From assembly GCF_002003265.1 (NCBI RefSeq), contig NZ_CP019687.1, positions 2,655,001-2,719,000 of the forward strand: 64,000 nucleotides of DNA, written 5' to 3'. The notes under the pieces were generated by a model that made no database searches, was not told where the DNA came from, and saw only the letters and a list, made by a program, of their open reading frames with translations. Numbering within the stretch: the stretch's first letter is position 1; each line of letters starts with the position of its first letter. Origin of the DNA: Paenibacillus larvae subsp. larvae. Lineage in GTDB: Bacteria; Bacillota; Bacilli; Paenibacillales; NBRC-103111. The translations under genes were made by a program, and so were the position numbers. Shown piece after piece: positions 8,099-16,551 of the stretch.

Positions 8099-9982
8099 CT
8101 ACACGGCTTCTGTCGTTATACTTGCCTCTGCGAACTGGCTGTTATAAAGGTCGGCATAAAAGCCTCCTTGTGCGAGAAGCTCTTCGTGATTTCCTTTCTC
8201 AATAACATCGCCGTGATTCATAACCAGAATAAGATCCGCATCTTTAATTGTAGACAGACGATGGGCAATCACAAAGCTGGTTCTGCCCTGCATGAGGCGG
8301 TTCATGGCTTTTTGAATGTGGACCTCTGTACATGTATCCACACTGCTTGTCGCCTCATCGAGAATCAGGATTGCAGGGTCTGCCAAAATAGCCCGGGCTA
8401 TAGTAAGCAGCTGCTTTTGTCCCTGGGAAATGTTAGAGGCTTCTTCGTTCAGGATAGTATCATAACCGTCAGGCAGTGTACGGATAAAGTGGTCGGCATG
8501 AGCTGCCCGGGCTGCCTGGACGATCTGTTCTTCGGTAGCTCCCTTGCGTCCGTAAGCAATGTTGTCCCGTATTGTACCGTTAAACAGCCAAGTATCTTGA
8601 AGGACCATACCGAAAAGGCTGCGCAAACTGCCCCTCGGCATCTCCGTAATATTCATTCCATCGATCGTGATCCGCCCGCTGTTTACCTCATAGAAACGCA
8701 TAAGCAGGTTGATCAGGGTGGTTTTCCCCGCACCCGTTGGCCCGACAATGGCGATAGTCTGTCCTTGTTTTACCTCTATATTCATGTCGTTAATTAACGT
8801 GACATCTCCCTTGTAGCCAAACTTCACATGCTCAAAGGTGACATCCCCTCTTGGCGAAACCAGTTCTTTGGCTTTAACTGTTTCAGGCACTTCCTCTTCT
8901 TCATCCAGTACCCCAAAAACACGTTCTGCCGAGGCAATCGTAGATTGAATGATGTTGGCGATATTTGCCGTTTGCGTGATCGGCTGGGAGAATTGTCTGG
9001 CATATTGGATAAACGCCTGAATATCCCCGATCTCGATACTTTTTTTGGTCACCAGTACCCCGCCGACTACACAAATAAGCACATAGCCGATATTGCTGAT
9101 AAAGTTCATCAAAGGCATGATTAAACCCGACACGAATTGAGCTTTCCGCCCGGATTGGTACAATTTTTCGTTGACCTCATTAAATTTAGCCAGCGACTTT
9201 TGTTCATGGCCAAATGCTTTAACAATTTTATGGCCGGTGTACATCTCTTCCACGTGCCCATTTAATTCTCCCAGGGAACTCTGCTGATCCTTGAAGTAAA
9301 TCTGGGAACGGAAAGCAATCTTTTTGATTACCAAAAAGCTGAGCGGGAGAGTCAGGATACAAATTAGCGTCATGAGCGGACTGATGGTCAGCATCATAAC
9401 GATAACCCCAATCAGCGTGATTACGGCTGTTATTAGCTGCGTTAAACTTTGTTGCAAAGTGGTACTGATATTGTCCACATCATTTGTAACCCGGCTGAGT
9501 ATTTCCCCGTGTGTCCGGGAGTCAAAGTATTTCAACGGCAGTCTGCCGAGCTTTTCGTTAACCTGTTTTCTCATATCATACACAATTTTTTGTGATACGC
9601 CGGCCATAATGAATTGTTGAAAATAGCTGAACATGGCACTAATCAAATAAAGTCCGGCCAATACCAATAAAATTTGTACAATATACGTATAATCAATGTG
9701 AGCTCCCGGTATTTTCTGTACTATGCCCATAATACCTTCAAAAATTTTAGTTGTTGCCTTGCCCAAAATCTTCGGACTCACAATACTGAATAGCGTACTC
9801 AGGACCGCCATGGCGAACACGGCAATCAGTTGAAACTTGCGGGGCTTCAAATATCCGGCCAAACGCCCTAAGGTACCTTTGAAATCTTTCGCTTTTTCAC
9901 CGGGCATGGCCATTCCGGCCATCGGTCCTCCGCCCATAGGACCGCCATGTCTTCGGGCCTGGTCTCGTTTGTGCTCACTCAT
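8099..9982 (-). CDS. ABC multidrug exporter subunit (YfiC-like, catalytic half)
   Basis: Membrane domain followed by an ATPase domain in one chain, 627 residues, half of a heterodimeric exporter. The transmembrane part includes SRVTNDVDNI. The ATPase has Walker A GPTGAGKTT, a variant signature ISQGQKQ, Walker B ILILDEATSSVD with the catalytic Glu, and H-loop IAHRLSTI. It therefore keeps the catalytic residues of the consensus site. Its N-terminus is rich in Met/Gly. The start ATG overlaps the end of the upstream partner's reading frame (ATGA), so the two were translationally coupled. Substrate unknown; the family exports drugs and lipids. Confidence 0.9.
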   Translation of the reverse strand: MSEHKRDQARRHGGPMGGGPMAGMAMPGEKAKDFKGTLGRLAGYLKPRKFQLIAVFAMAVLSTLFSIVSPKILGKATTKIFEGIMGIVQKIPGAHIDYTYIVQILLVLAGLYLISAMFSYFQQFIMAGVSQKIVYDMRKQVNEKLGRLPLKYFDSRTHGEILSRVTNDVDNISTTLQQSLTQLITAVITLIGVIVMMLTISPLMTLICILTLPLSFLVIKKIAFRSQIYFKDQQSSLGELNGHVEEMYTGHKIVKAFGHEQKSLAKFNEVNEKLYQSGRKAQFVSGLIMPLMNFISNIGYVLICVVGGVLVTKKSIEIGDIQAFIQYARQFSQPITQTANIANIIQSTIASAERVFGVLDEEEEVPETVKAKELVSPRGDVTFEHVKFGYKGDVTLINDMNIEVKQGQTIAIVGPTGAGKTTLINLLMRFYEVNSGRITIDGMNITEMPRGSLRSLFGMVLQDTWLFNGTIRDNIAYGRKGATEEQIVQAARAAHADHFIRTLPDGYDTILNEEASNISQGQKQLLTIARAILADPAILILDEATSSVDTCTEVHIQKAMNRLMQGRTSFVIAHRLSTIKDADLILVMNHGDVIEKGNHEELLAQGGFYADLYNSQFAEASITTEAV

Positions 9983-11709
9983 GCAATCTCCTCCTCTGAA
10001 AGCTGTGAGGATACAATTTCGCGGTAAACCGTGCAGGTATCCATTAATTCTTGATGTGTGCCTATCCCTGCGATTTTCCCTTCTTCCAAAACGATTATCC
10101 GATCAGCATCCATAACGGTGCTTACACGCTAAGCCACGATCAGGACAGTTGATTCTGTCGTTTCTTTCTTAAGAGCCTCGCGAAGCTTGGCATCGGTTTT
10201 GAAATCCAAGGCGGAGAAGCTGTCGTCAAACACATAAATCTCCGGTTTACGGACCAGTGCCCGTGCAATCGACAGACGCTGTTTTTGACCCCCGGATACG
10301 TTGTTCCCTCCTTGGGCAATCATTGAATCGAAACCGTCTTTCATATTGGCAATAAATTCAGTAGCCTGAGCCACTTCAGCGGCATGGCGGATTTCATCGC
10401 CTGTAGCATCTTCTTTACCATACCGGATATTATCAGATATAGTACCGGTGAACAGAACGGCTTTTTGCGGAATAAACCCGATTTTTTCCCTCAGGTTCGC
10501 TTGTTTCAAGTCGCGGATATCTTCTCCATTGACAAGGATACGGCCTTCCTGAATGTCATAGAAACGCGGGATCAGGCTGAGGAGAGTTGATTTCCCTGAA
10601 CCGGTCCCCCCAATGATCGCTGTGGTTTCTCCAGGACTGGCACTAAAAGAAATATTATATAGAGCAGGTTTCTCTGCCCCCGGGTAGCTGAATGTCACAT
10701 TTTGAAATTCCAAGTATCCTCTCTGACCTTCGGTCTGCTTGGCATTCTCCGTATCTTTGATTTCAGGAACCATATCCAAAACCTCGTTGATCCGGGCAGC
10801 CGAGGCGCTGGCTCTTGGAACCATAACGAAGATAATGGACACCATAATGACCGAAAACATGATTTGCATAGCATATTGAATAAATGCCATCAAGTCCCCG
10901 ACATGCATACCGCCGTTTTCAATACGGATACTACCGAAGTACACGATAGCAATAGTGGAAAAGTTAAGTATCAGCATCATAATCGGCATAAGCGAAGCCA
11001 TAATGCGGTTTACCCTTACAGCCGTATAGGTCAGATCCAAGTTAGCCTCGTTAAATCGTTCTGCTTCATGGTCTCCCCGGTTAAAAGACCGGATGACCCG
11101 AATTCCGGTTAAATTTTCACGAAGAACCAGATTCAGCTTATCCAGCTTCTTCTGCATGGCTTTAAAAAGCGGTACCCCTTTTCTCGCAACGAGAAAGATG
11201 GAAAGGGCCAGGATCGGCAGTACCGCAACAAGCACCAGGGTCAGCTTCGCATCCTTGGATAGCGCCATAATAATTCCCCCGATACACATCATTGGAGCGC
11301 TGATCATCATCCGCAAAATCATGGTAGTAACCTGCTGAATCTGGTTAATATCATTTGTCGTCCGGGTTATCAGGGAAGCCGTACCGATCTTGTCAAACTC
11401 CTGTAAAGAAAAATTCTCTACATGTGAAAAGACCTTTGCACGCAAATCCCGCCCGAAGCCGACCGAAATTTTGGAGGACAGATAACTGGACACGATAGCG
11501 CACAATACTCCTCCAGCTGCTACGAACAGCATGAAACCTCCAATTTTCAGAATATAAGGGGTATCCCCCTTAACAATCCCCGTGTCCACGATATCCGACA
11601 TTAATGTCGGCAAATACAGGTCCGAGAGGGACTGTAGAAAAACAACAAACAGGACAAAAACAATAGGAAGCCGGTAAGGCTTAAGATACCGGAATAATTT
11701 GCTCATCAT
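9979..11709 (-). pseudogene. ABC exporter partner subunit (YfiB-like) cut by an amber codon
   Basis: Full reading frame 576 residues, but TAG at 10129-10131 ends it at 526. The sequence after it continues in frame (RVSTVMDADRII, then KIAGIGTHQELMD) to TGA at 9979, so a CAG of IVAQRVST probably became TAG. Lost are the H-loop segment and the last 50 residues of the ATPase. The rest looks intact: Walker A GGTGSGKST, signature NVSGGQKQR, Walker B IYVFDDSFSALD with Asp where the catalytic Glu is expected. That makes it the degenerate half of the heterodimer. Some function is possible but doubtful. Confidence 0.85.
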
Positions 11710-12185
11710 TCATCATCTCCGCGGAATTGTGTAGAATTACGCCTTGCATTTTTTTCATCAAAAAAATTGAACACTTTATTCAGAAGAACAGCAAGCTGTT
11801 CACTATCCTCTTCCCCCAAATAATCTACCAGCTCTTTAAAGTTATTGGCGAACTTTTCTCTGGCCTTCCGGGTAACTTCCATCCCTTGCTCCGTCAGCTT
11901 CACTCTGACCGCTCTTCGGTCAGTCTTATCCATATTCCGTTCTACCAGACCTTTATTTTCCAAACCTTTTATGAGCTGAGTAACAGTTGGGGAAGTCACC
12001 CGAAGTATATGGCTTATCTCGGAAACCATCATCCCGCTGCTGCCTGGCTCGACTCCGCGGCGCAAACAGAACATCAGCATCATCTCACTCCGCTTACTTC
12101 CCTCCACCGAGTGGCTATGCCAGCTTGCCCTGTTAAATTGGACAAATGCCTGCATTAACCGAGAAACTGTAGCATTCTCTTCCAT
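11706..12185 (-). CDS. MarR-family transcriptional regulator
   Basis: Winged-helix regulator of 159 residues: MVSEISHILRVTSPTVTQLI recognition region and the wing around DKTDRRAVRVKLT. First gene of a marR-ABC-ABC operon; its TGA overlaps the next ATG (ATGA). The ATG at 12185 is six bases after GAGGTG, better than the upstream in-frame codon, which is part of that site. It likely represses the operon through the palindrome at 12205-12241 and senses an exported compound, an inference from the family and layout. Confidence 0.88.
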   Translation of the reverse strand: MEENATVSRLMQAFVQFNRASWHSHSVEGSKRSEMMLMFCLRRGVEPGSSGMMVSEISHILRVTSPTVTQLIKGLENKGLVERNMDKTDRRAVRVKLTEQGMEVTRKAREKFANNFKELVDYLGEEDSEQLAVLLNKVFNFFDEKNARRNSTQFRGDDE

Positions 12186-12204
12186 TCCTATCACCTCTAA
12201 ATTT

Positions 12205-12241
12205 AATTAGGTTTCCTATCTATTTATTTAGCAACCTAATT
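12205..12241. promoter_or_regulatory. candidate MarR operator
   Basis: Inverted repeat AATTAGGTT-N19-AACCTAATT just upstream of the marR ribosome binding site. Position and symmetry fit an autoregulatory site. Confidence 0.55.
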
Positions 12242-12279
12242 ATAAACAGGTGAAAATAAAAAGTCAAATTAAAATAAAA

Positions 12280-12303
12280 AAGATTCCTTTCAAAGGAATC
12301 TCC
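12280..12303. repeat. 24-bp target duplication, left copy (half of a terminator)
   Basis: AAGATTCCTTTCAAAGGAATCTCC-type direct repeat, itself a palindrome (core GATTCC/GGAATC). Identical copy at 13859-13882. On the minus strand this copy is followed by TTTTTTATTTTA, the original U-tract, so it still works as a terminator. Confidence 0.85.
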
Positions 12304-13747
12304 CAGATTGAAGACAAAGTCCCGCGAAATACTACAGTAGCGGGAGTTCTTTATGTTTGTTATCCCTATTTCAAATACAAAATTGAATTTATCAGATGGG
12401 CGACTTCTCTTCCAGAGCCAGGTCGCCATTCTTTTGAGGTTCATGGCAGAAAAAACAAGCATTGCCTGCATGGTGACCCTTTTAAGTCCTCGTAAGGTCG
12501 TCCACCGCATACCATGCTTCTCCTTTAAATCAGCAAAAACTCGCTCTATGGTTTCTTTTCGCTCTGCGTAAATCCGTTTGTTTTCTTCTGTATGGCGAAG
12601 GTGGTCCGCCTCTTCCACACATTCAGCCCAAACATGACGACTAATACGCTTCACTGCCTCTTTACTCTCTGTACATTGTGTCCGGAAAGGACAGGCTTGG
12701 CAGATTGCCGGATTCGAGCGATACATTTTATAACCAGCACGGTTCGTTGTTTCGTAAGACAGTATGGCATTTGCCGGACAAAGGTAGCAGTCATAGTGCT
12801 CATCGTAAACGTAATCATGCTTTTTAAAGAATTCTTCTTTCGTCTTGGGACGGGTATACGGCAGGACGGGACGAATCTCTTGTTCTTGCAGCATTTTGCA
12901 GATGGCTGGTGTTTTATAACCTGCATCCGCGGCAACCGCTTGTGGAGCCGGAACTACGCGAGTAACCTCGTGTAGAACATCTTCAAATACTTGGCTGTCG
13001 TGGATATTTCCAGGGGTTACTTTGACGCCGAGTACAAACCCGTTCCGATCACACGCGGTATGGAAACTGTAGGCGAAAACACGTTCTTACTCTCCCTTCA
13101 CGAACAAACCACACTCCGGGTCAGTCGTGCTCACCTTCACCTCCTTCTGCGTGACATTGGGCTTTTTTTCGAACGGTTTCTTTCTCATGTAAAGCCCGAT
13201 CTTGATTGATCTCTTCATCAAGCTGATCCTGGTACTTTCGACTTTGCTCCTGAACGATCTGTTTTACATATTTGTTTTTGTTCGCGCTTGCTTTAACATG
13301 TGTCGCGTCGATGAAGAGTACGTCAGGTTCAATGAAACCATGCCGGGCAGCTTCTTCGAGGATGCGATGAAAGATTCCCTCAAACTGTCCAGTATCCCGA
13401 AAACGGCGCACATAATTTTTACCCAGCGTGGAGAAATGAGGAATGGGCTGACTGAAGTCATAGCCAATAAACCAACGGTACGCGACGTTGGTTTCAATCT
13501 CTTTGATGGTCTGACGCATGGAGCGAATACCAAAAAGGCATTGAATAAGCGCAATTTTAATAAGAACAACCGGATCAATGCTAGGGCGGCCGTTATCCTC
13601 ACAGTAAACATCCCGAACCATGTCATAGATGAAACTAAAATCGATGGCGTATTCGATTTTGCGGACCAAATGATCTATAGGTACAAGCTCGTCCAAGGAG
13701 ACCATGGAAATTTGAGAACGTCCTTCGTAACCGGTTTTTCGCAACAT
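12304..13747 (-). pseudogene. IS1182-family DDE transposase, frameshifted and stopped
   Basis: N-terminal part (GYEGRSQISMVSLDELVP, VLIKIALIQCLFGIRSMRQT, DVLFIDATHVKASANK with a catalytic Asp) starts at ATG 13747 after GGGAG. At about 13170 a run of seven A shifts the frame; the true continuation is PNVTQKEVKVSTTDPECG. A TAA follows at about 13088. The frame then continues through VAADAGYKTP to the C-terminal CPFRTQCTE and ETIERVFADLKEKHG, with the last acidic residue. The frame runs through the left end of the element. Not functional as read. Confidence 0.85.
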
Positions 13748-13858
13748 ATTCAAGCACTCCCGCACTAGTTATTTACCTATATGATACTATATGAATGCGG
13801 TGAATGGTTGGTGTATTTTCGTAAAAAAGACTGTCGACAGGACTTTGTCGACAGTCTG
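12304..13858 (-). mobile_element. IS1182-family insertion sequence, 1555 bp, decayed
   Basis: Ends match as an imperfect inverted repeat: left CAGATTGAAGACAAAGTCC, right (reverse complement) CAGACTGTCGACAAAGTCC. A 24-bp palindromic sequence is duplicated outside both ends. A single long transposase frame fills it but is broken twice. It inserted into the terminator hairpin of the polysaccharide deacetylase gene. Confidence 0.88.
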
Positions 13859-13882
13859 AAGATTCCTTTCAAAGGAATCTCC
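13859..13882. repeat. 24-bp target duplication, right copy
   Basis: Same 24 bases as 12280-12303. This copy follows the deacetylase stop on the minus strand and keeps the hairpin but has lost the U-tract, which now lies on the far side of the insertion sequence. Confidence 0.85.
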
Positions 13883-13884
13883 TT

Positions 13885-15240
13885 TTACACGCGGGCTATA
13901 TAATAAGGTAAAAATAAAAGCGGGGGACCGGTCCAAAGGGATCGGTAACCGCCTTCTGTAAGCAATGTACCTGATTCGGATTGAATCAGACGGCTAATCT
14001 GATCCATCTGTACTCTCATGATGCCGTCAACAATCCTAAAGCCGGGAAGCCAATACTTAGCCTGTTTTTTTCCTAGATAATTGGTACGGATTACATAATT
14101 CCGGGAGTCATAATAAAGATTAATCATCCCATACCGGACATGGGCCGTTTGCTTGGATTCATCCCAAGTGACTTTACCTCCCATGTTTTCTATATACAGC
14201 TGAAGCGGCAATTCAACTTTTCCATAACGGATGGCATAATCCTTAGCCGGAAGCTCGACCGTCTTTTTGGCTACAGTCAAATGAAGGGGAATGGAAGGAC
14301 TAGAATCGCTTATGACTTCCCCTTTTTTCACCGAAGGCTTAGTAAGAACGGTGTTCGTCTTAATTTGGCTCAAAAGTTGATTGAATTTTTTTCTGGAAAT
14401 GGGCTTCCGGTCCCATCTATCTGCTCTGCCGACCGTAAATTGGGCTGGCTTAACCTGATCGCTGAGTGAGGCGAAACGGTATCCCTGCTGTTTAAAATAA
14501 GCAATTATGGAAGGAAGGGCTTTAACTGTTTCCTCATGTCCTGCTCCGTCATGAAACAAAATACTCATCTCATGTTTAAGTGGGGCCTTCTTTACTGAAC
14601 TGATAATAGTAGAGGCGGGAATATGGGCCCGCTTGGAGTCCTGGCTGTCTACATCCCAATCAAAAACGGTATAGCCTGCTTGCTCCATAAAATAAAAGTA
14701 GAAGGGATCAAAGTTACTTGCTGTCCCTCCCGGAGCCCGAAGCAAACGTGTACGAAATCCGGCAGCCTGGAAAATGGCATTGTCCGTTTGCTCGACTTCC
14801 TTATAGAAGGCTTCAAAACTTGAATAAATATGCTTGTACATATGACTGTAACTATGGTTTCCAAGAGAATGGCCTTCCCGGACTATTCGCTTTACTGTTT
14901 CGGGATGGTTTTCTACCTGCTTGCCCAGAACGAAAAAAGTTGCCGGAATGCCTTCCTTATGCAAAATATCTAATACTTTACCGGTATATTGGCTTGGACC
15001 GTCATCAAAGGTCAAGTATACGGTGGGGTCTTCCGGGGCTGTAAAAGCTTTATCAGGCAGAGAAAGATGGCCGGAAGCAAGTTCTGCATAAGTTTTTTCG
15101 GGGTCCGGTTCGGGGGACGGGGCCTGGACTGCGTAAACCTGTTCCGGGTTAACAGAAAGAACAAATGCAGATACAACAACAATTAGTAATAACCACTTCA
15201 GAATATAAGCGGCGGATTGTTTTCGAACAAATGCTATCAT
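13885..15240 (-). CDS. membrane-anchored polysaccharide deacetylase (NodB domain)
   Basis: Protein of 451 residues. N-terminal signal or anchor helix (about 14-37), then a NodB domain with YLTFDDGPS, metal-binding HSYSH, LLRAPGG and SILFHDGAG. It probably removes acetyl groups from peptidoglycan or another envelope glycan outside the cell. The C-terminal part (from about residue 310, with DYAIRYGKVELPLQLYIENM) looks like a copper-amine-oxidase-N or stalk-like domain that may bind the wall. ATG at 15240 has GGAGGG ten bases upstream and overlaps the stop of a 44-codon ORF. Its terminator was split by the insertion sequence. Confidence 0.88.
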   Translation of the reverse strand: MIAFVRKQSAAYILKWLLLIVVVSAFVLSVNPEQVYAVQAPSPEPDPEKTYAELASGHLSLPDKAFTAPEDPTVYLTFDDGPSQYTGKVLDILHKEGIPATFFVLGKQVENHPETVKRIVREGHSLGNHSYSHMYKHIYSSFEAFYKEVEQTDNAIFQAAGFRTRLLRAPGGTASNFDPFYFYFMEQAGYTVFDWDVDSQDSKRAHIPASTIISSVKKAPLKHEMSILFHDGAGHEETVKALPSIIAYFKQQGYRFASLSDQVKPAQFTVGRADRWDRKPISRKKFNQLLSQIKTNTVLTKPSVKKGEVISDSSPSIPLHLTVAKKTVELPAKDYAIRYGKVELPLQLYIENMGGKVTWDESKQTAHVRYGMINLYYDSRNYVIRTNYLGKKQAKYWLPGFRIVDGIMRVQMDQISRLIQSESGTLLTEGGYRSLWTGPPLLFLPYYIARV

Positions 15241-15371
15241 GAATGGGATCCCTCCATATGATCTATTAAATGGACAGTTAATAGAGTATATGGAAGAGTG
15301 AGTAGGAGTATGACACCCCTTAATGTTATGAAGACGGGGAAATACAGCCGCAGAAAACTTTTTGGGGTCAT
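15237..15371 (-). CDS. 44-residue membrane ORF coupled to the deacetylase
   Basis: ATG at 15371 is preceded by a textbook GGAGGTGAAACA. The product MTPKSFLRLYFPVFITLRGV continues through a hydrophobic stretch LLLTLPYTLL and ends HMEGSHS. Its TGA overlaps the deacetylase ATG (ATGA). The basic N-terminus and single hydrophobic segment suggest a small membrane protein. Function unknown; it may be a real partner or a leader that meters deacetylase translation. Confidence 0.6.
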   Translation of the reverse strand: MTPKSFLRLYFPVFITLRGVILLLTLPYTLLTVHLIDHMEGSHS

Positions 15372-15477
15372 TGTTTCACCTCCATAATACAAAATGTACC
15401 GCTTGATTCTGATTTTAGTATCCGCAAAAGAAAGGGAACTATGGTTAGAAATAACTGGTGTGATGCAACTTTAGGAC

Positions 15478-15513
15478 AAAAAAAACCGGTGGTCTCTATT
15501 CTGTAGACCACCA
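15478..15513 (-). terminator. bcp terminator
   Basis: GGTGGTCT...AGACCACC hairpin followed by GGTTTTTTTT on the minus strand. Confidence 0.9.
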
Positions 15514-15531
15514 GCCTGGTGAAACCGCAGC

Positions 15532-16002
15532 TTATTCCGCCTCTTTAACGGCTTGCAGCACTTCCTCCACATGTCCGTTAACTTTTACTTTCCGCCATTC
15601 CTTCATAAGTTTTCCATTCTCGTCCAGCAAAAAAGTTGAGCGCTCAATGCCCATATACTCGCGTCCGTACATTTTCTTCAGTACCCATACTCCGAACATC
15701 TCGCTGACGGTATGATCCTCGTCCGATAAAAGAGGAAAAGGAAGCTCATGCTTCTCAATAAATTTACCATGTTTTTTCAGATCGTCCGGGCTTATCCCGA
15801 TTACCTTCGTATTCAATTTGGCAAACTCGCCGTTAAAATCCCGGAAATCGCAGGATTCCTGTGTACATCCCGGCGTCATATCTTTGGGATAAAAATAAAT
15901 GACCAGCTTGCTTCCTTGAAAGTCATGCAAAGAGCGCATCCCGCCCTCAGAGGAAGGTAAAGTAAAATCAGGAACAAGCTGTCCGATTTGGACGTGACTC
16001 AT
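15532..16002 (-). CDS. bcp: thioredoxin-dependent peroxiredoxin Bcp
   Basis: Cytosolic thiol peroxidase of 156 residues that reduces hydrogen peroxide and organic hydroperoxides. The AhpC/TSA fold is clear: YFYPKDMTPGCTQESCDFRD holds the peroxidatic Cys in TPGCT and a second Cys five residues later, as in resolving-Cys Bcp forms. The frame is open upstream to 16221 but the ATG at 16002 follows GGAGGGGAG and begins the family (MSHVQIGQLVPDFTLP). The upstream extension is only the remains of another gene. Monocistronic, with a terminator. Confidence 0.95.
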   Translation of the reverse strand: MSHVQIGQLVPDFTLPSSEGGMRSLHDFQGSKLVIYFYPKDMTPGCTQESCDFRDFNGEFAKLNTKVIGISPDDLKKHGKFIEKHELPFPLLSDEDHTVSEMFGVWVLKKMYGREYMGIERSTFLLDENGKLMKEWRKVKVNGHVEEVLQAVKEAE

Positions 16003-16082
16003 GAGAATCTCCCCTCCTATACTTTGTTTATCCGTACACTTCCATTGTAACGGATTCAAGCGGAAACACAAAAGATGCCTAT

Positions 16083-16381
16083 TTACTTGTCTGATTTCGG
16101 ATTTGGCTCTGCTTGCGGTCTTGGATGCCCCTTTCTTCCAATCCATTCTTTTAAAGCCGGTGTGATCTGTTCCTTCAACTTGCTGAGCAGTGCGCCTCAC
16201 CAATGCCTTTCTCGGAGGCAATTTCCTTAAGAGACTTCCCTGCTCTCAGTTCTTTTTTAACTTTTTCGCCTTTTCTTCACTCAGCCTCTTATCTTTCACA
16301 GCCTGATCAATCTCTTGACCATGATTAAATAAAGGAAAAAAACGCGATCATTTCGGCCTGTTCATCATATATGAAATACAT
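16083..16381 (-). pseudogene. small decayed gene of unknown function
   Basis: Joining frames gives a coherent protein of about 98 residues: MYFIYDEQAEMIAFF, then PLFNHGQEIDQAVKDKRLSE, then KKELRAGKSLKEIASEKGIG, then LLSKLKEQITPALKEWIGRK, ending NPKSDK. At least three single-base shifts break it, in T-, A- and GCGC-rich spots. The repeated 'length/segment then loop' pattern recalls short helical regulatory or secreted proteins, but I cannot name a family. Located between bcp and the LCP gene. Confidence 0.6.
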
Positions 16382-16551
16382 GTAGATTCACAATGACTTG
16401 CGGCACGACTTTTTTTACCTCTATAATAAAACCATGTCATTCTATTTATATATAGAAGAATATGGAAAAATCCGTGTTATGAGACGGATTAAATTCTATC
16501 GAAATCCGGCATGGACAAGTCAAATGCCAGATTCATGAAAGGAAATCTTGT

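Noticed and set aside
4634..10131. Reassigned TAG codon
   Set aside because: TAG ends several intact genes here (for example sodA and the gene at 27160-27450), so general reassignment is excluded.
13160..13180. Programmed frameshift in the IS1182 transposase at the A-run before GCCC
   Set aside because: The needed shift is +1 (or -2), not the -1 expected for an A-AAA-AAG slip, and a TAA follows soon after in the restored frame. One extra A is simpler.
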